A model generated the notes under the pieces. The model ran no database searches and was not told the origin of the DNA. It was given only the letters and a program-made list of their open reading frames with translations. 64,000 nucleotides of DNA from Undibacterium sp. KW1. GTDB lineage: Bacteria > Pseudomonadota > Gammaproteobacteria > Burkholderiales > Burkholderiaceae_D. Numbering within the stretch: position 1 is the stretch's first letter; each line of letters starts with the position of its first letter. The position numbers were made by a program, and so were the translations under genes. Where the stretch lies: positions 3,968,001 to 4,032,000 of the forward strand of contig NZ_AP018439.1 of assembly GCF_009937955.1 (NCBI RefSeq), given 5' to 3'. This document shows, piece by piece, positions 55,857 to 64,000 of the stretch.

Positions 55857-56243
55857 ATGAGTATCAAAGCTTTGGTCGAATCTTCGACCACACAAGAAGA
55901 TAAGCCAACAGCGGACGAAATCCTTTTGTATTGCGGTACAACTCAAATTAGCCATGAATTCTTTTTCAATCAGTTTTCCCTTGAGGTAGCCCGGGGCTTT
56001 CATGAGCAGCGCTATACTTATGAAGACTGTGATGCCGTGATGAATCACCTGTTCAATATCATGACAACTGCGCCTTTTTTCGATACTGAAATCAATATTC
56101 CAGAGCCTGCGTTTTCTATTTTTCTTACTTTCGATTCAGGTGAATACCATCATCCGCATGACCTTCCGCATGAAAATCCAATAGAAAAACACACCAGACC
56201 AGGTGTGTCAGAAATACTGAAATTACATACTTATCGCGAGTAA
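55857..56243 (+). CDS. Hypothetical protein, small acidic
   Basis: A 128-residue soluble protein. No signal peptide. The middle reads [21 protein letters not shown] and the C-terminus is rich in His and Pro ([16 protein letters not shown]). The family is not recognised, though the layout ([16 protein letters not shown]) resembles small orphan proteins in effector or immunity settings. ATG at 55857 has no strong ribosome binding site. Confidence 0.65.
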   Translation: MSIKALVESSTTQEDKPTADEILLYCGTTQISHEFFFNQFSLEVARGFHEQRYTYEDCDAVMNHLFNIMTTAPFFDTEINIPEPAFSIFLTFDSGEYHHPHDLPHENPIEKHTRPGVSEILKLHTYRE

Positions 56244-56269
56244 CTGCCCGCATACTTTACAATGCGCGC

Positions 56270-56545
56270 ATGAGTACTACTTTTTCCTGCCGCCCCCATT
56301 GCGCCGCCTGCTGCATCGCGCCATCCATCAGCAGCCCCATACCTGGCATGCCGGATGGCAAACCCGCGGGCGTGCCCTGCATACAACTGGATGAAAATCT
56401 GGCCTGCAAGATTTTTGGCCTGGCCAGTCGCCCTGCAGTTTGCTCAGGCTTGCGTGCTTCGGTGGAAATGTGTGGGGACAGACGTGAACAAGCCATGTTT
56501 TTTCTGACACAGCTTGAACTTGCAACTGCTCCTGCCATTTCATAA
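56270..56545 (+). CDS. YkgJ-family cysteine cluster protein
   Basis: A 91-residue member of the YkgJ (CxxCxxCC-type) cysteine cluster family. Conserved cysteines are in [30 protein letters not shown] and VEMCGDR, with the family stretch [19 protein letters not shown]. These proteins probably bind zinc or an iron-sulfur cluster; the function is unknown. The gene ends 11 bp before the carbamoyltransferase-like gene and is probably co-transcribed with it. Confidence 0.9.
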   Translation: MSTTFSCRPHCAACCIAPSISSPIPGMPDGKPAGVPCIQLDENLACKIFGLASRPAVCSGLRASVEMCGDRREQAMFFLTQLELATAPAIS

Positions 56546-56556
56546 AACAAAGAAGT

Positions 56557-57360
56557 ATGAGCCTCATTCACATATCTGACTTAACTGCGAATGATATTGC
56601 CAGCATCTGGGAACTGGCAGAACGTCAGGACATGCGTATCGAGGGGCGTGTCGCCTGGTCGTTTGAGGGCAATGGCATACGCACGCGTACCAGCTTCATA
56701 CAGGCTTTCCAGGAACTGGGCCTGCGTTTTGTTGAATTGCCCAATTTGCTGAAGACAGCGGAGAGAACGACAGACCTGGCCGCCTATCTTGATGACTTTT
56801 ACGACATCTATGTCATACGCGAACGCAACCATGAGCGCCTGGCGGAATTTGCCGGTAATAGCTGCCGCGCTGTTGTCAATGCACTGTCGAGCCAGGGTCA
56901 CCCTTGCGAGGTATTGACGGATGCGTATTATGTGAATCAGGCAATCGCGCCGATACAGCAGGCGAGAATATGCCTTTGGGGCCCGCCCACCAATGTTATG
57001 CGGTCCTGGCATGAATTGGCGGTGGTCATGGGCTTTCAGGTCACGCAGCTATGTGAGGCTGCCTTTCATGAAGCAAAACCGAACGTCCGCTATGCCTCAT
57101 CGATTGAATCCAGCTTTGATATCGTCATCACCGATGGCTGGCCCGAGAGCTATGCAAATGCAGACTGGTCATTGACTACCGGACATCTTGAACAAATGGG
57201 AATGCCGCATTTGTTGCCAACACCACCATTTACCATAGGCAGGGAAATTGCCTTTGACCCGGTCAGCTACGCTGGCTTTACTGGCTACCGGCAAAAGAAC
57301 CTGCTCCTGCCAGTACAAAAAGCCATGCTGTTCTATTTACTAAATCATAAAAAGTTATGA
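56557..57360 (+). CDS. Ornithine/aspartate carbamoyltransferase-like protein with altered active site
   Basis: A 267-residue homologue of the carbamoyltransferase superfamily, shorter than the usual 300-340. The carbamoyl phosphate loop STRTRxSFE appears as GIRTRTSFI; the HPxQ motif appears as HPCEVLTD. The second-domain opening ARICLWGPPTNVMRSWHELA resembles the GDGNNV region of OTCases. Loss of the Ser and Thr of STRTR and of the Gln of HPxQ suggests loss or change of the carbamoyl phosphate site. It may use another phospho-substrate or be a non-catalytic regulator. The authentic biosynthetic OTC would be elsewhere in the genome. Confidence 0.8.
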   Translation: MSLIHISDLTANDIASIWELAERQDMRIEGRVAWSFEGNGIRTRTSFIQAFQELGLRFVELPNLLKTAERTTDLAAYLDDFYDIYVIRERNHERLAEFAGNSCRAVVNALSSQGHPCEVLTDAYYVNQAIAPIQQARICLWGPPTNVMRSWHELAVVMGFQVTQLCEAAFHEAKPNVRYASSIESSFDIVITDGWPESYANADWSLTTGHLEQMGMPHLLPTPPFTIGREIAFDPVSYAGFTGYRQKNLLLPVQKAMLFYLLNHKKL

Positions 57361-57721
57361 TCCAGACTATCTTGACATCACTTTTAGATATTTCTCAACT
57401 GATGTGGCAAAACCCTCATATCAATATGGATTTTTGTAAATTTTCACCTAAAATATATGTTACAAATCTTGGTGATACGATGGATTAGCATGTCATCAGG
57501 CTTGTAAGCGTATAAGATTTGGCTATAGCATAAGCAACAATTTTTATAGGAATTTGCATTAAAGTCATACAAACTTCATACAATCAGCTTATTACTTCAA
57601 AGTATAATTGCTATATGGAAATTATATTTCCAATCTTCATGATGCAGGCCATTAAGCAAACTGTACCTCAGTGCACAGGTCTGCATTTTCAATTTGTCTT
57701 ACGACAACAAATAGAAAATCT
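57361..57721. other. AT-rich intergenic region upstream of the chemoreceptor gene
   Basis: About 360 bp with no credible ORF. A TATAAT at 57603-57608 lies about 114 bases before the chemoreceptor ATG and is a possible -10; I find no good -35. No sigma-28-type GCCGATAA was found. Confidence 0.4.
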
Positions 57722-59446
57722 ATGACCTCTCTGTTCAAACACCTCTCGGTGGGTAAGCGCTTAGGCTTTGGCTTTGTCCTTATCCTCTCCCTGTTCTTCG
57801 TGACTACGCTGGTTGCCATCATCAAACTCAATACCGTTGCGGCGGCGGCAGACGATTTATTGAAAGACCCGCTGGCAACTGAGCGCATGATCAGTGACTG
57901 GTACCGCAATATTCACACAGGCGTTCGCCGCACCACAGCGATTGCGAAGAGCACCGATCCCTCACTGGCGACCTTCTTTGCAGCAGAACAGGAAGAATCC
58001 ACCCGTGTCTCTGGCCTGCTGCAAAAAGGTATTGCCGAGCATATGAAAAGCGCTGACGAAGTGGCCCTCTTCAAAGAAATCGGCGAACAACGCCAGACTT
58101 ACCTGAGTACCCGCAATACCGTGGTTGCCCTCAAAAAAGATGGCAAGGTCGATGAAGCCAATGAGGCGCTGGAAAAAGGCTTTATTCCTGCGGCGGCACT
58201 GTATGTCAAAAAAATAGAAGAAATGCTGAGCCTGCAACGCAAACAGATAGACGAAATGTCGGCTGAAATCCAGCAGACGTATCAAACCAGCCGCATTCTC
58301 TTGATTGTACTGTCGGTGATTGCCGCAGCGTTGTCAGTGCTGTGCGCCTGGCTGATGACAATCTCGATTACCCGCCCTCTGGCCAGAGCCACGGCAGTTG
58401 CCGAGAAAATGGCCCAGGGAGATCTGAGTGAGACCATAGAGATCAAGCTGAATGACGAAATCGGCAAGATGATGCATGCCATCAATGGCATCAACACTGG
58501 CCTCAGCAGTGTTATTGGTAATGTGCGCCATGGCACCGAGACCATCAATGTGGCAGCGGCAGAAATTGCCTCTGGCAATGCTGACCTGTCATCCCGCACG
58601 GAATCACAAGCCAGCTCACTGGAAGAAACCGCCTCATCCATGGAAGAGCTGACCTCTACCGTCAGGCAAAATGCGGACAATGCGCGCCAGGCCAATCAAC
58701 TGGTGATCTCGGCATCCGGCGTGGCCGTCAAGGGTGGCGAAGTGGTTGGACAAGTGGTGGAGACCATGGGCTCAATCAAGGAGAGCTCGCGCAAGATTGT
58801 CGATATTATTTCTGTCATTGACGGCATCGCCTTCCAGACAAATATCCTGGCCTTGAACGCTGCAGTTGAAGCAGCCCGCGCTGGTGAACAAGGCCGTGGT
58901 TTTGCAGTGGTAGCGACCGAAGTGCGTAACCTGGCGCAACGCAGCGCATCTGCTGCCAAAGAAATCAAACACCTCATTGATGACTCGGTGGGCAAGGTCG
59001 AGCATGGCAGCAAGCTGGTTGATACTGCTGGCCAGACCATGACAGACATCGTCTCCAGCGTCCAGCATGTGGCCGACATCATGAGTGAAATCACCGCAGC
59101 CAGCCAGGAACAAAGTGCCGGTATCGAACAAGTGAACCTGGCCGTTACCCAAATGGATGAAATGACCCAGCAAAATGCTGCCCTGGTAGAAGAAGCAGCC
59201 GCAGCAGCGGAGAGCATGCGCGAACAATCAAGCAAGTTGTCCGAACTGGTATCCCAGTTCCAGATCATGGCGCAGGCACAAAAACCCGCAGTACAAACTG
59301 GCCGCCCTGTGGCGTCCCCACGCCCGCCAGTGATTGCCAGGGCCGCTGACAAGTCAGGTAACGCGGCAAATGCCGCCAGAGCACAAATCCGCCAGATACC
59401 GCAAAGAAAAGCAAAGGCAGTTGAACAGGATTGGGAAGAGTTTTAA
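57722..59446 (+). CDS. Methyl-accepting chemotaxis protein, Tar/Tsr type
   Basis: About 574 residues from ATG at 57722 ([20 protein letters not shown]). Membrane helix 1 near residues 13-35, a four-helix-bundle ligand domain about 36-190, membrane helix 2 near 192-215 ([20 protein letters not shown]), a HAMP domain about 216-270 and the signalling domain about 290-530. The tip hairpin includes [20 protein letters not shown] and [15 protein letters not shown]. The C-terminus ends DWEEF, resembling the CheR/CheB-tethering pentapeptide NWETF. The ligand cannot be read. A longer reading to 57671 begins with non-conserved codons. Confidence 0.93.
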   Translation: MTSLFKHLSVGKRLGFGFVLILSLFFVTTLVAIIKLNTVAAAADDLLKDPLATERMISDWYRNIHTGVRRTTAIAKSTDPSLATFFAAEQEESTRVSGLLQKGIAEHMKSADEVALFKEIGEQRQTYLSTRNTVVALKKDGKVDEANEALEKGFIPAAALYVKKIEEMLSLQRKQIDEMSAEIQQTYQTSRILLIVLSVIAAALSVLCAWLMTISITRPLARATAVAEKMAQGDLSETIEIKLNDEIGKMMHAINGINTGLSSVIGNVRHGTETINVAAAEIASGNADLSSRTESQASSLEETASSMEELTSTVRQNADNARQANQLVISASGVAVKGGEVVGQVVETMGSIKESSRKIVDIISVIDGIAFQTNILALNAAVEAARAGEQGRGFAVVATEVRNLAQRSASAAKEIKHLIDDSVGKVEHGSKLVDTAGQTMTDIVSSVQHVADIMSEITAASQEQSAGIEQVNLAVTQMDEMTQQNAALVEEAAAAAESMREQSSKLSELVSQFQIMAQAQKPAVQTGRPVASPRPPVIARAADKSGNAANAARAQIRQIPQRKAKAVEQDWEEF

Positions 59447-59457
59447 TTACAGAATAT

Positions 59458-59483
59458 CCAGACCAGCAAATTAGCTGGTCTGG
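59458..59483 (+). terminator. Rho-independent-type hairpin after the chemoreceptor gene
   Basis: A perfect 10-bp stem, ccagaccagc (59458-59467) and gctggtctgg (59474-59483), between convergent genes. A poor T tract follows on the plus strand, so it may serve both genes only partly. Confidence 0.65.
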
Positions 59484-59538
59484 ACTGGAAAATTGAATTT
59501 CCTGCTACCCGTTTTTTGTAAATCCCTCAATCCTGAGA

Positions 59539-60192
59539 TCAAATCTTGATGCGCATGGAATCACCACTCAAAAAGAACAACGAGATGCCGTCATCATTTT
59601 GAATGACGCGCACGACTGACTGTTCCAGGCTGGCGGCATACAGCTTGCTGCCATCCGGGCGGAAGATACCAAACCACATGCGCTGGGTGCTGGTGCGGGA
59701 ATTAGCCGCCAGCAAAAGGTAGTCGCGCCCGCCTATCTGTACTTCGCTGGCTTGCAGCTCGCCCATGTAAAAAGCAGAGGGTATGCGTTCCAGCATGATG
59801 CGCAGGCCATCATGATAGACCTGGATCAGTACGCCATTGTCGGTGCCAGAGCGCACAAAATTGAATTCAAACGACCCCATCCTGGTAGGCGTATTGCGGC
59901 GTACGTGCACATGGTCGGCAAAGTCGGCAAAATAATTGTTGCGGTCAGTGCGCATCTTGTTGCTTACTCGCTGGGTAGTTTCGGTTTGCACATCTTTCTC
60001 CTTAAATTCAGGGTAATTCCAGGCTTCTGCCCTGACTGCATCGCTGTCGCGCCCGGCACCGGCAATTCCGCCGCCAATGACAGGCAATGCGATGAAACAG
60101 CCACTCAAATTCATACAACTCATACTTAAGCAAGCAAACAGGACAAAGCGCATGCGCTTTGTTAGCAGGCCTGCACCTGGCCTGCTCTTCAT
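59539..60192 (-). CDS. Lipoprotein of unknown function, paralogue of its neighbour
   Basis: A 217-residue protein with a lipoprotein signal (MRFVLFACLSMSCMNLSGC, lipobox LSGC, from an inner ATG at 60153; the longer start at 60192 overlaps the previous gene). The mature part has FADHVHVRRNTPTRMGSFEF and DYLLLAANSRTSTQRMWFGI, which align with equivalent stretches of the protein encoded upstream. No family is recognised. The gene starts in the last codon of its paralogue, so both are one operon and probably the result of tandem duplication. Confidence 0.8.
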   Translation of the reverse strand: MKSRPGAGLLTKRMRFVLFACLSMSCMNLSGCFIALPVIGGGIAGAGRDSDAVRAEAWNYPEFKEKDVQTETTQRVSNKMRTDRNNYFADFADHVHVRRNTPTRMGSFEFNFVRSGTDNGVLIQVYHDGLRIMLERIPSAFYMGELQASEVQIGGRDYLLLAANSRTSTQRMWFGIFRPDGSKLYAASLEQSVVRVIQNDDGISLFFLSGDSMRIKI

Positions 60193-60905
60193 TAGTGCTC
60201 AGGCCTGATCAGCAAACGCCTGCCAGAACCCGAGGTATCGACGATGGAAATACCGTCAGCATGCTCCGTTAATTGCCAGTGCCCGTGAGGCAGACCTATG
60301 CGATAGACGGGGTTGCCATCTGCCGCAAATATCGCCAGCCACATGGGCCTGTGTAAAAAGCCGTTGGCCACGGTCAGCACATAGGTGTCATTGCCGACCT
60401 TGAGACTGGCCGCTTCCAGGCGGCGGTAACTTTGCTTGCCGGTAAACACCGGCGATATGCTTTCACTCACCATGAACCTGCCATTCCTGCTGATCTGTAC
60501 CTGGTCAAGCAGGCTCGCGCTCATCGAGGCGCTGTCTGCAGGCGTATTGCGCGGCAGGTGCTGCGCTTTGCTATAGGTGACTACAAATTCCTGCAAACGG
60601 GCGGGCACAGTGCCATCGACCTGGATGTGGTGAGCAAATTGCGCCAGATGCTGGTTGGCGTCTGGCAAACGCCAGACATACTGTTGCCGCACTAGCGTGA
60701 CCTCAACCTGGTTACTGCGGTATTCCGTCAGAACGGTATCCACGCCGCCTTCCATACTTGCTCCAGCCTGAGCGGGCGGTGCTGGCATGGTGGTCGTGCT
60801 GCAGGCACTCAGTCCAAGAATCAAACTCAACGCCACAAGCGCGTGCAGGCTGGCGGCGCGGCCATGCTGGCAAAATGCGGTATATCGTTTGGGTTGCAGG
60901 GACAT
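60192..60905 (-). CDS. Lipoprotein of unknown function, paralogue of the next gene
   Basis: A 237-residue protein with a lipoprotein signal (ALVALSLILGLSACST, lipobox LSAC). The matching stretches to its neighbour are FAHHIQVDGTVPARLQEFVV and DTYVLTVANGFLHRPMWLAI. It shares the order of those two blocks, spacing and C-terminal end, but identity is low, so the duplication is old. The function is unknown; the mature protein is predicted to be beta-rich. The start ATG is at 60905. Confidence 0.8.
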   Translation of the reverse strand: MSLQPKRYTAFCQHGRAASLHALVALSLILGLSACSTTTMPAPPAQAGASMEGGVDTVLTEYRSNQVEVTLVRQQYVWRLPDANQHLAQFAHHIQVDGTVPARLQEFVVTYSKAQHLPRNTPADSASMSASLLDQVQISRNGRFMVSESISPVFTGKQSYRRLEAASLKVGNDTYVLTVANGFLHRPMWLAIFAADGNPVYRIGLPHGHWQLTEHADGISIVDTSGSGRRLLIRPEH

Positions 60906-61158
60906 GCGAAATCAAGCCATCATCATTAAACATGCTGAAGTATCGCGATGCTTCATTTTAGTGACAATGAAATTAGATAAAGTACTAAAATACGGCACTT
61001 ATGGTGCAGGCTGCTGCCATCTGGCAAATGTTCAAATATGGCTATCCTGCAAATAAATACAATTGAACACTGGCTGTCGCCAGCAAATTTCCAAGCAGGT
61101 GTGGCGGGCGACATGCTAAGCTTCGTCCCGACTAAAACTTCCTTATTTTTGTGTTTTT
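60906..61158. other. Intergenic region between lipoprotein operon and uppP
   Basis: About 250 bp shared by two outward-facing genes. No ORF or repeat seen; promoters not resolved. Confidence 0.45.
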
Positions 61159-62004
61159 ATGGATCTACTACTCGCCGTCAAAGTCATCATTATGGGTATC
61201 GTCGAAGGCTTGACGGAATTTTTGCCCATCTCCTCTACCGGCCACCTGATACTGACAGGCAGTTTGCTGAATTTCACCGGCGAGAAGCAAAAAGTATTTG
61301 AGATCGTCATACAGGCAGGAGCAATTTTTGCGGTGTGCTGGGAGTACCGTGCCAAGATCGCCAGTGTCGTAGGCGGCCTGGGCAACGATCCCAAAGCCCG
61401 CAAGTTTGCGCTTAACCTCATCGTCGCCTTCTTGCCGGCAGCAGTACTGGGTTTGCTGTTTTCCAAAAAAATCAAGGCTGTCCTGTTTGCACCGGTACCG
61501 GTTGCCCTGGCCTTCATCATAGGCGGCATCATCATTCTGTTTGTTGAACGCAAGCATGCGGGAGCGGACACTCACGACAGCAGCCATGCGCGCATACAGA
61601 CTGTCGATGACATGAGTCTGCTCGATGCCCTCAAAATAGGCCTGGCGCAATCGCTGGCCCTGATCCCCGGTACCAGCCGTTCTGGTGCGACCATCATAGG
61701 CGGCATGCTGTTTGGCCTGTCGCGCAAGGCAGCCACTGAATTCTCATTCTTCCTGGCGATACCGACACTGCTGGGTGCCACCGTGTATTCGCTGTACAAG
61801 GCGCGTGAAGATTTGTCGATGGCAGATTTGCCCATGTTCAGCCTGGGTACGGTTGCCGCCTTTATCTCGGCATTCTTTTGCGTGCGCTGGTTGCTGCGTT
61901 ATATCAGCTCGCATAATTTCAATGTGTTTGCCTGGTACCGTATCGCCTTTGGTATCATGATCCTGATTACCGCCTACACTGGCGCGATTACCTGGGCAGA
62001 CTGA
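61159..62004 (+). CDS. uppP: Undecaprenyl-diphosphatase UppP (BacA)
   Basis: A 281-residue integral membrane phosphatase that regenerates undecaprenyl phosphate for peptidoglycan synthesis and gives bacitracin resistance when overexpressed. The signatures are [21 protein letters not shown] (first motif, with the catalytic Glu/Ser/His) and [19 protein letters not shown] (second motif). About eight membrane helices are visible. The ATG at 61159 lacks a clear ribosome binding site. recQ starts 3 bp after its stop, so they are coupled. Confidence 0.95.
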   Translation: MDLLLAVKVIIMGIVEGLTEFLPISSTGHLILTGSLLNFTGEKQKVFEIVIQAGAIFAVCWEYRAKIASVVGGLGNDPKARKFALNLIVAFLPAAVLGLLFSKKIKAVLFAPVPVALAFIIGGIIILFVERKHAGADTHDSSHARIQTVDDMSLLDALKIGLAQSLALIPGTSRSGATIIGGMLFGLSRKAATEFSFFLAIPTLLGATVYSLYKAREDLSMADLPMFSLGTVAAFISAFFCVRWLLRYISSHNFNVFAWYRIAFGIMILITAYTGAITWAD

Positions 62005-62007
62005 TAG

Positions 62008-63921
62008 GTGATAACTGAAGTGACAACAGAGGTAAGTACCGCAGTGACAACAGCAGTGACGACAGCAGTGACGGCTGGCTATACGCATACAAATACCGGC
62101 AGCAATACGGTAGACCAGGCTCTGCACGTATTGCAGACTGTCTTTGGCTACCCGGCTTTCCGCTCCCAGCAAGGGCAAATCGTCGAGCATGTCGTCAATG
62201 GCGGCGATGCCCTGGTGCTGATGCCCACGGGCGGCGGTAAATCTCTGTGCTATCAGATACCGGCTCTGCTGCGCAGTGGCGTAGGCATCGTCGTTTCACC
62301 CCTGATCGCCCTCATGCAAGACCAGGTCGATGCCCTGGCCGAGGTAGGTGTACGTGCTGCCTTTTTGAACTCTACCCAGAGCTTTGATGAAATCCTGGCT
62401 GTAGAAAAAAAGATGCGCGAAGGCGATATCGACCTGGTGTATATCGCACCGGAACGCCTGCTGACCCAGCGCTGCCTTGAGTTGCTGCAAGTCGTCAACA
62501 TTGCCCTGTTTGCGATTGATGAGGCCCACTGCGTCTCGCAATGGGGCCATGATTTCCGTCCTGAATACATCAAGCTGTCGGCCTTGCATGAGCGTTTCCC
62601 TAACGTACCGCGCATTGCCCTGACGGCCACCGCTGACCAGCAAACCCGCGATGAAATCATCCACAGGTTGCAACTGGAAAACGCGATGCAGTTCGTGTCG
62701 TCTTTTGACCGCCCAAATATCCGCTACCAGATCGTAGAAAAAGCCAATGGCCGCAAGCAATTGCTGGACTTCATCACGGCCCAGCATAGTGGTGATGCGG
62801 GCATCGTGTATTGCCTGTCCCGCAAAAAAGTCGAAGAAACATCTGAGTTCCTGAATGAAAACGGCATCACCTCCCTGCCCTATCATGCCGGGATGGAGCT
62901 GGCTGACCGTAGCCGCAACCAGGCGCGCTTCCTGCGCGAAGATGGTATCGTCATGTGTGCCACCATTGCCTTTGGCATGGGCATAGACAAACCCGACGTG
63001 CGCTTTGTCGCCCATCTGGATTTACCAAAAAGCATAGAAGGCTATTACCAGGAAACTGGCCGTGCTGGACGCGATGGTGCCAGCGCCAATGCCTGGATGG
63101 CCTATGGTTTGCAGGATGTAGTGCAACAGCGCCGCATGATCGACGAGTCAGAAGCCAATGAGACTTACAAGCGCGTGCAAAGCGTCAAGCTTGATGCCAT
63201 GCTGGCCCTGTGCGAAACCCTGAATTGTCGCCGCACCCACATACTGGAATATTTCGGCCAGGCCGCCCAGCCCTGCGGCAATTGCGATACCTGCATCAGC
63301 CCGCCCAGCTCATTTGATGGCAGTGTGGCTGCGCAAAAAATCTTGTCCACCATTTACCGTGTAGATCAGCGTTTTGCCGCTGGCCATGTCATCGACATCC
63401 TGCGCGGCATAGATACCGAACGTGTGCAGCAATGGCGGCATGAAAAATTATCGACTTACGGCATAGGCTCGGACAAGAGCGAGGCTGAATGGCGTGCCTT
63501 GTTACGCCAATTAATCGCCCTTGGCCTGGTTGCAGTCGATTATGAAAACTATAGCTCGCTAAAACTGACAGAAGCATCCCGCGCCGTACTACGCGGTGAG
63601 ATCAAGGTGCAGCTGCGCCAGTACAAAAAAGCTGAAAAAGCCGTCAAACACAAACGCCAGTCCGCTAAGGACTTTGCAGAGTCTGACCTCGACAGCGCCG
63701 CACAAACCGTCTTTGACAAGCTGCGCTGGTGGCGCGTAGAAACCGCACGCACTCACAATGTGCCCGCCTACGTCATCTTCCCCGACGCCACCCTGCGCGA
63801 AATCGCCCGCCAGCAACCCACCACCCTGCCCGCTTTGCGGGCTATCTCTGGTGTCGGCGACAAGAAGCTGGAGAGCTATGGTAAAGAGATTATTGAGTTG
63901 ATAGAAGAGTTGCGCGCTTGA
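62008..63921 (+). CDS. recQ: ATP-dependent DNA helicase RecQ
   Basis: A 637-residue RecQ. Motif [21 protein letters not shown] (Walker A), motif II DEAH in [18 protein letters not shown], motif [12 protein letters not shown], the zinc-binding region with GNCDTCI, a winged-helix domain and a C-terminal HRDC domain ([20 protein letters not shown]). It unwinds recombination intermediates in the cytoplasm. The start is a GTG three bases after uppP. The first 20 residues are a degenerate repeat, [19 protein letters not shown], coded by copies of GTGACAACAGCA with several in-frame GTGs, so the true start could be later, before the conserved [14 protein letters not shown]. Confidence 0.95.
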   Translation: MITEVTTEVSTAVTTAVTTAVTAGYTHTNTGSNTVDQALHVLQTVFGYPAFRSQQGQIVEHVVNGGDALVLMPTGGGKSLCYQIPALLRSGVGIVVSPLIALMQDQVDALAEVGVRAAFLNSTQSFDEILAVEKKMREGDIDLVYIAPERLLTQRCLELLQVVNIALFAIDEAHCVSQWGHDFRPEYIKLSALHERFPNVPRIALTATADQQTRDEIIHRLQLENAMQFVSSFDRPNIRYQIVEKANGRKQLLDFITAQHSGDAGIVYCLSRKKVEETSEFLNENGITSLPYHAGMELADRSRNQARFLREDGIVMCATIAFGMGIDKPDVRFVAHLDLPKSIEGYYQETGRAGRDGASANAWMAYGLQDVVQQRRMIDESEANETYKRVQSVKLDAMLALCETLNCRRTHILEYFGQAAQPCGNCDTCISPPSSFDGSVAAQKILSTIYRVDQRFAAGHVIDILRGIDTERVQQWRHEKLSTYGIGSDKSEAEWRALLRQLIALGLVAVDYENYSSLKLTEASRAVLRGEIKVQLRQYKKAEKAVKHKRQSAKDFAESDLDSAAQTVFDKLRWWRVETARTHNVPAYVIFPDATLREIARQQPTTLPALRAISGVGDKKLESYGKEIIELIEELRA

Positions 63922-64000
63922 TACCAGTCGCGCTTTTGGACGCAGCTATTCGCTCTTGCGAGGCTGTCGTCTAAGTCTCAACCCTCCTCACACGAATACC

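Overview
The window looks like chromosome from a betaproteobacterium of the order Burkholderiales, plausibly Oxalobacteraceae (an Undibacterium- or Herminiimonas-like genome). I infer this from moderate GC, the gene styles (RlhA, PgeF, UppP, DacB, a tandem glycine riboswitch, an SbtA-type transporter) and typical codon use. No phylogenetic marker was compared, so the assignment is tentative. I saw no rRNA, tRNA, CRISPR array or intact insertion sequence.

Region 1 (1-20287, minus strand) is one long convergent-free operon for a hybrid PKS-NRPS natural product, open at the left edge. Reading in the direction of transcription: a duplicated-fold protein of unknown function (19601-20287); a 2943-residue KS-AT-ACP-aminotransferase-C-A-PCP-E megasynthase whose A pocket reads as Asp (10667-19498); an Fe(II)/2-oxoglutarate hydroxylase of the SyrP/TauD type (9621-10670); a module with an inactive-looking C-like domain, A, PCP and TE (5669-9595); a C-A-PCP-C protein (984-5615); and an unrecognised partial gene (1-987). 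The genes overlap or are tightly spaced. Together they suggest a peptide with a beta-amino acyl head, D-Asp (possibly beta-hydroxylated) and at least two more residues. Domain logic suggests that the order of action differs from gene order.

Region 2 (20779-27362, plus strand) is a second operon, divergent from the first. It encodes a serine-kinase-like HATPase, a Cache-sensor SpoIIE phosphatase, an amino-acid-type periplasmic binding protein, a methyltransferase, a fused binding protein-permease (broken by a one-base frameshift) and a second permease. There is no ABC ATPase in the operon.

Region 3 (27363-36189) holds an IorAB-like molybdenum hydroxylase pair, an SbtA-like transporter with a divergent LysR gene, PgeF, another LysR gene and a divergent alkylsulfatase-type lipoprotein.

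Region 4 (36190-41638) is an accessory stretch: an AT-rich membrane protein gene, a DUF5071 protein, a membrane-TPR protein, a small orphan gene, palindromic REP-type repeats and a 163-bp hairpin element that looks like a MITE.

Region 5 (40621-53345) is largely metabolic and envelope genes: GntR regulator, DctA, two M20-type hydrolases, RlhA, DacB and secreted orphans.

Region 6 (53346-57360) has a tandem glycine riboswitch that leads not into gcvT but into an 83-codon ORF closed by its own terminator. It is followed by a secreted papain-like protease with a secreted neighbour, a YkgJ-type cysteine cluster protein and a degenerate carbamoyltransferase homologue.

Region 7 (57722-64000) carries a chemoreceptor, two diverged tandem lipoproteins, UppP and RecQ.
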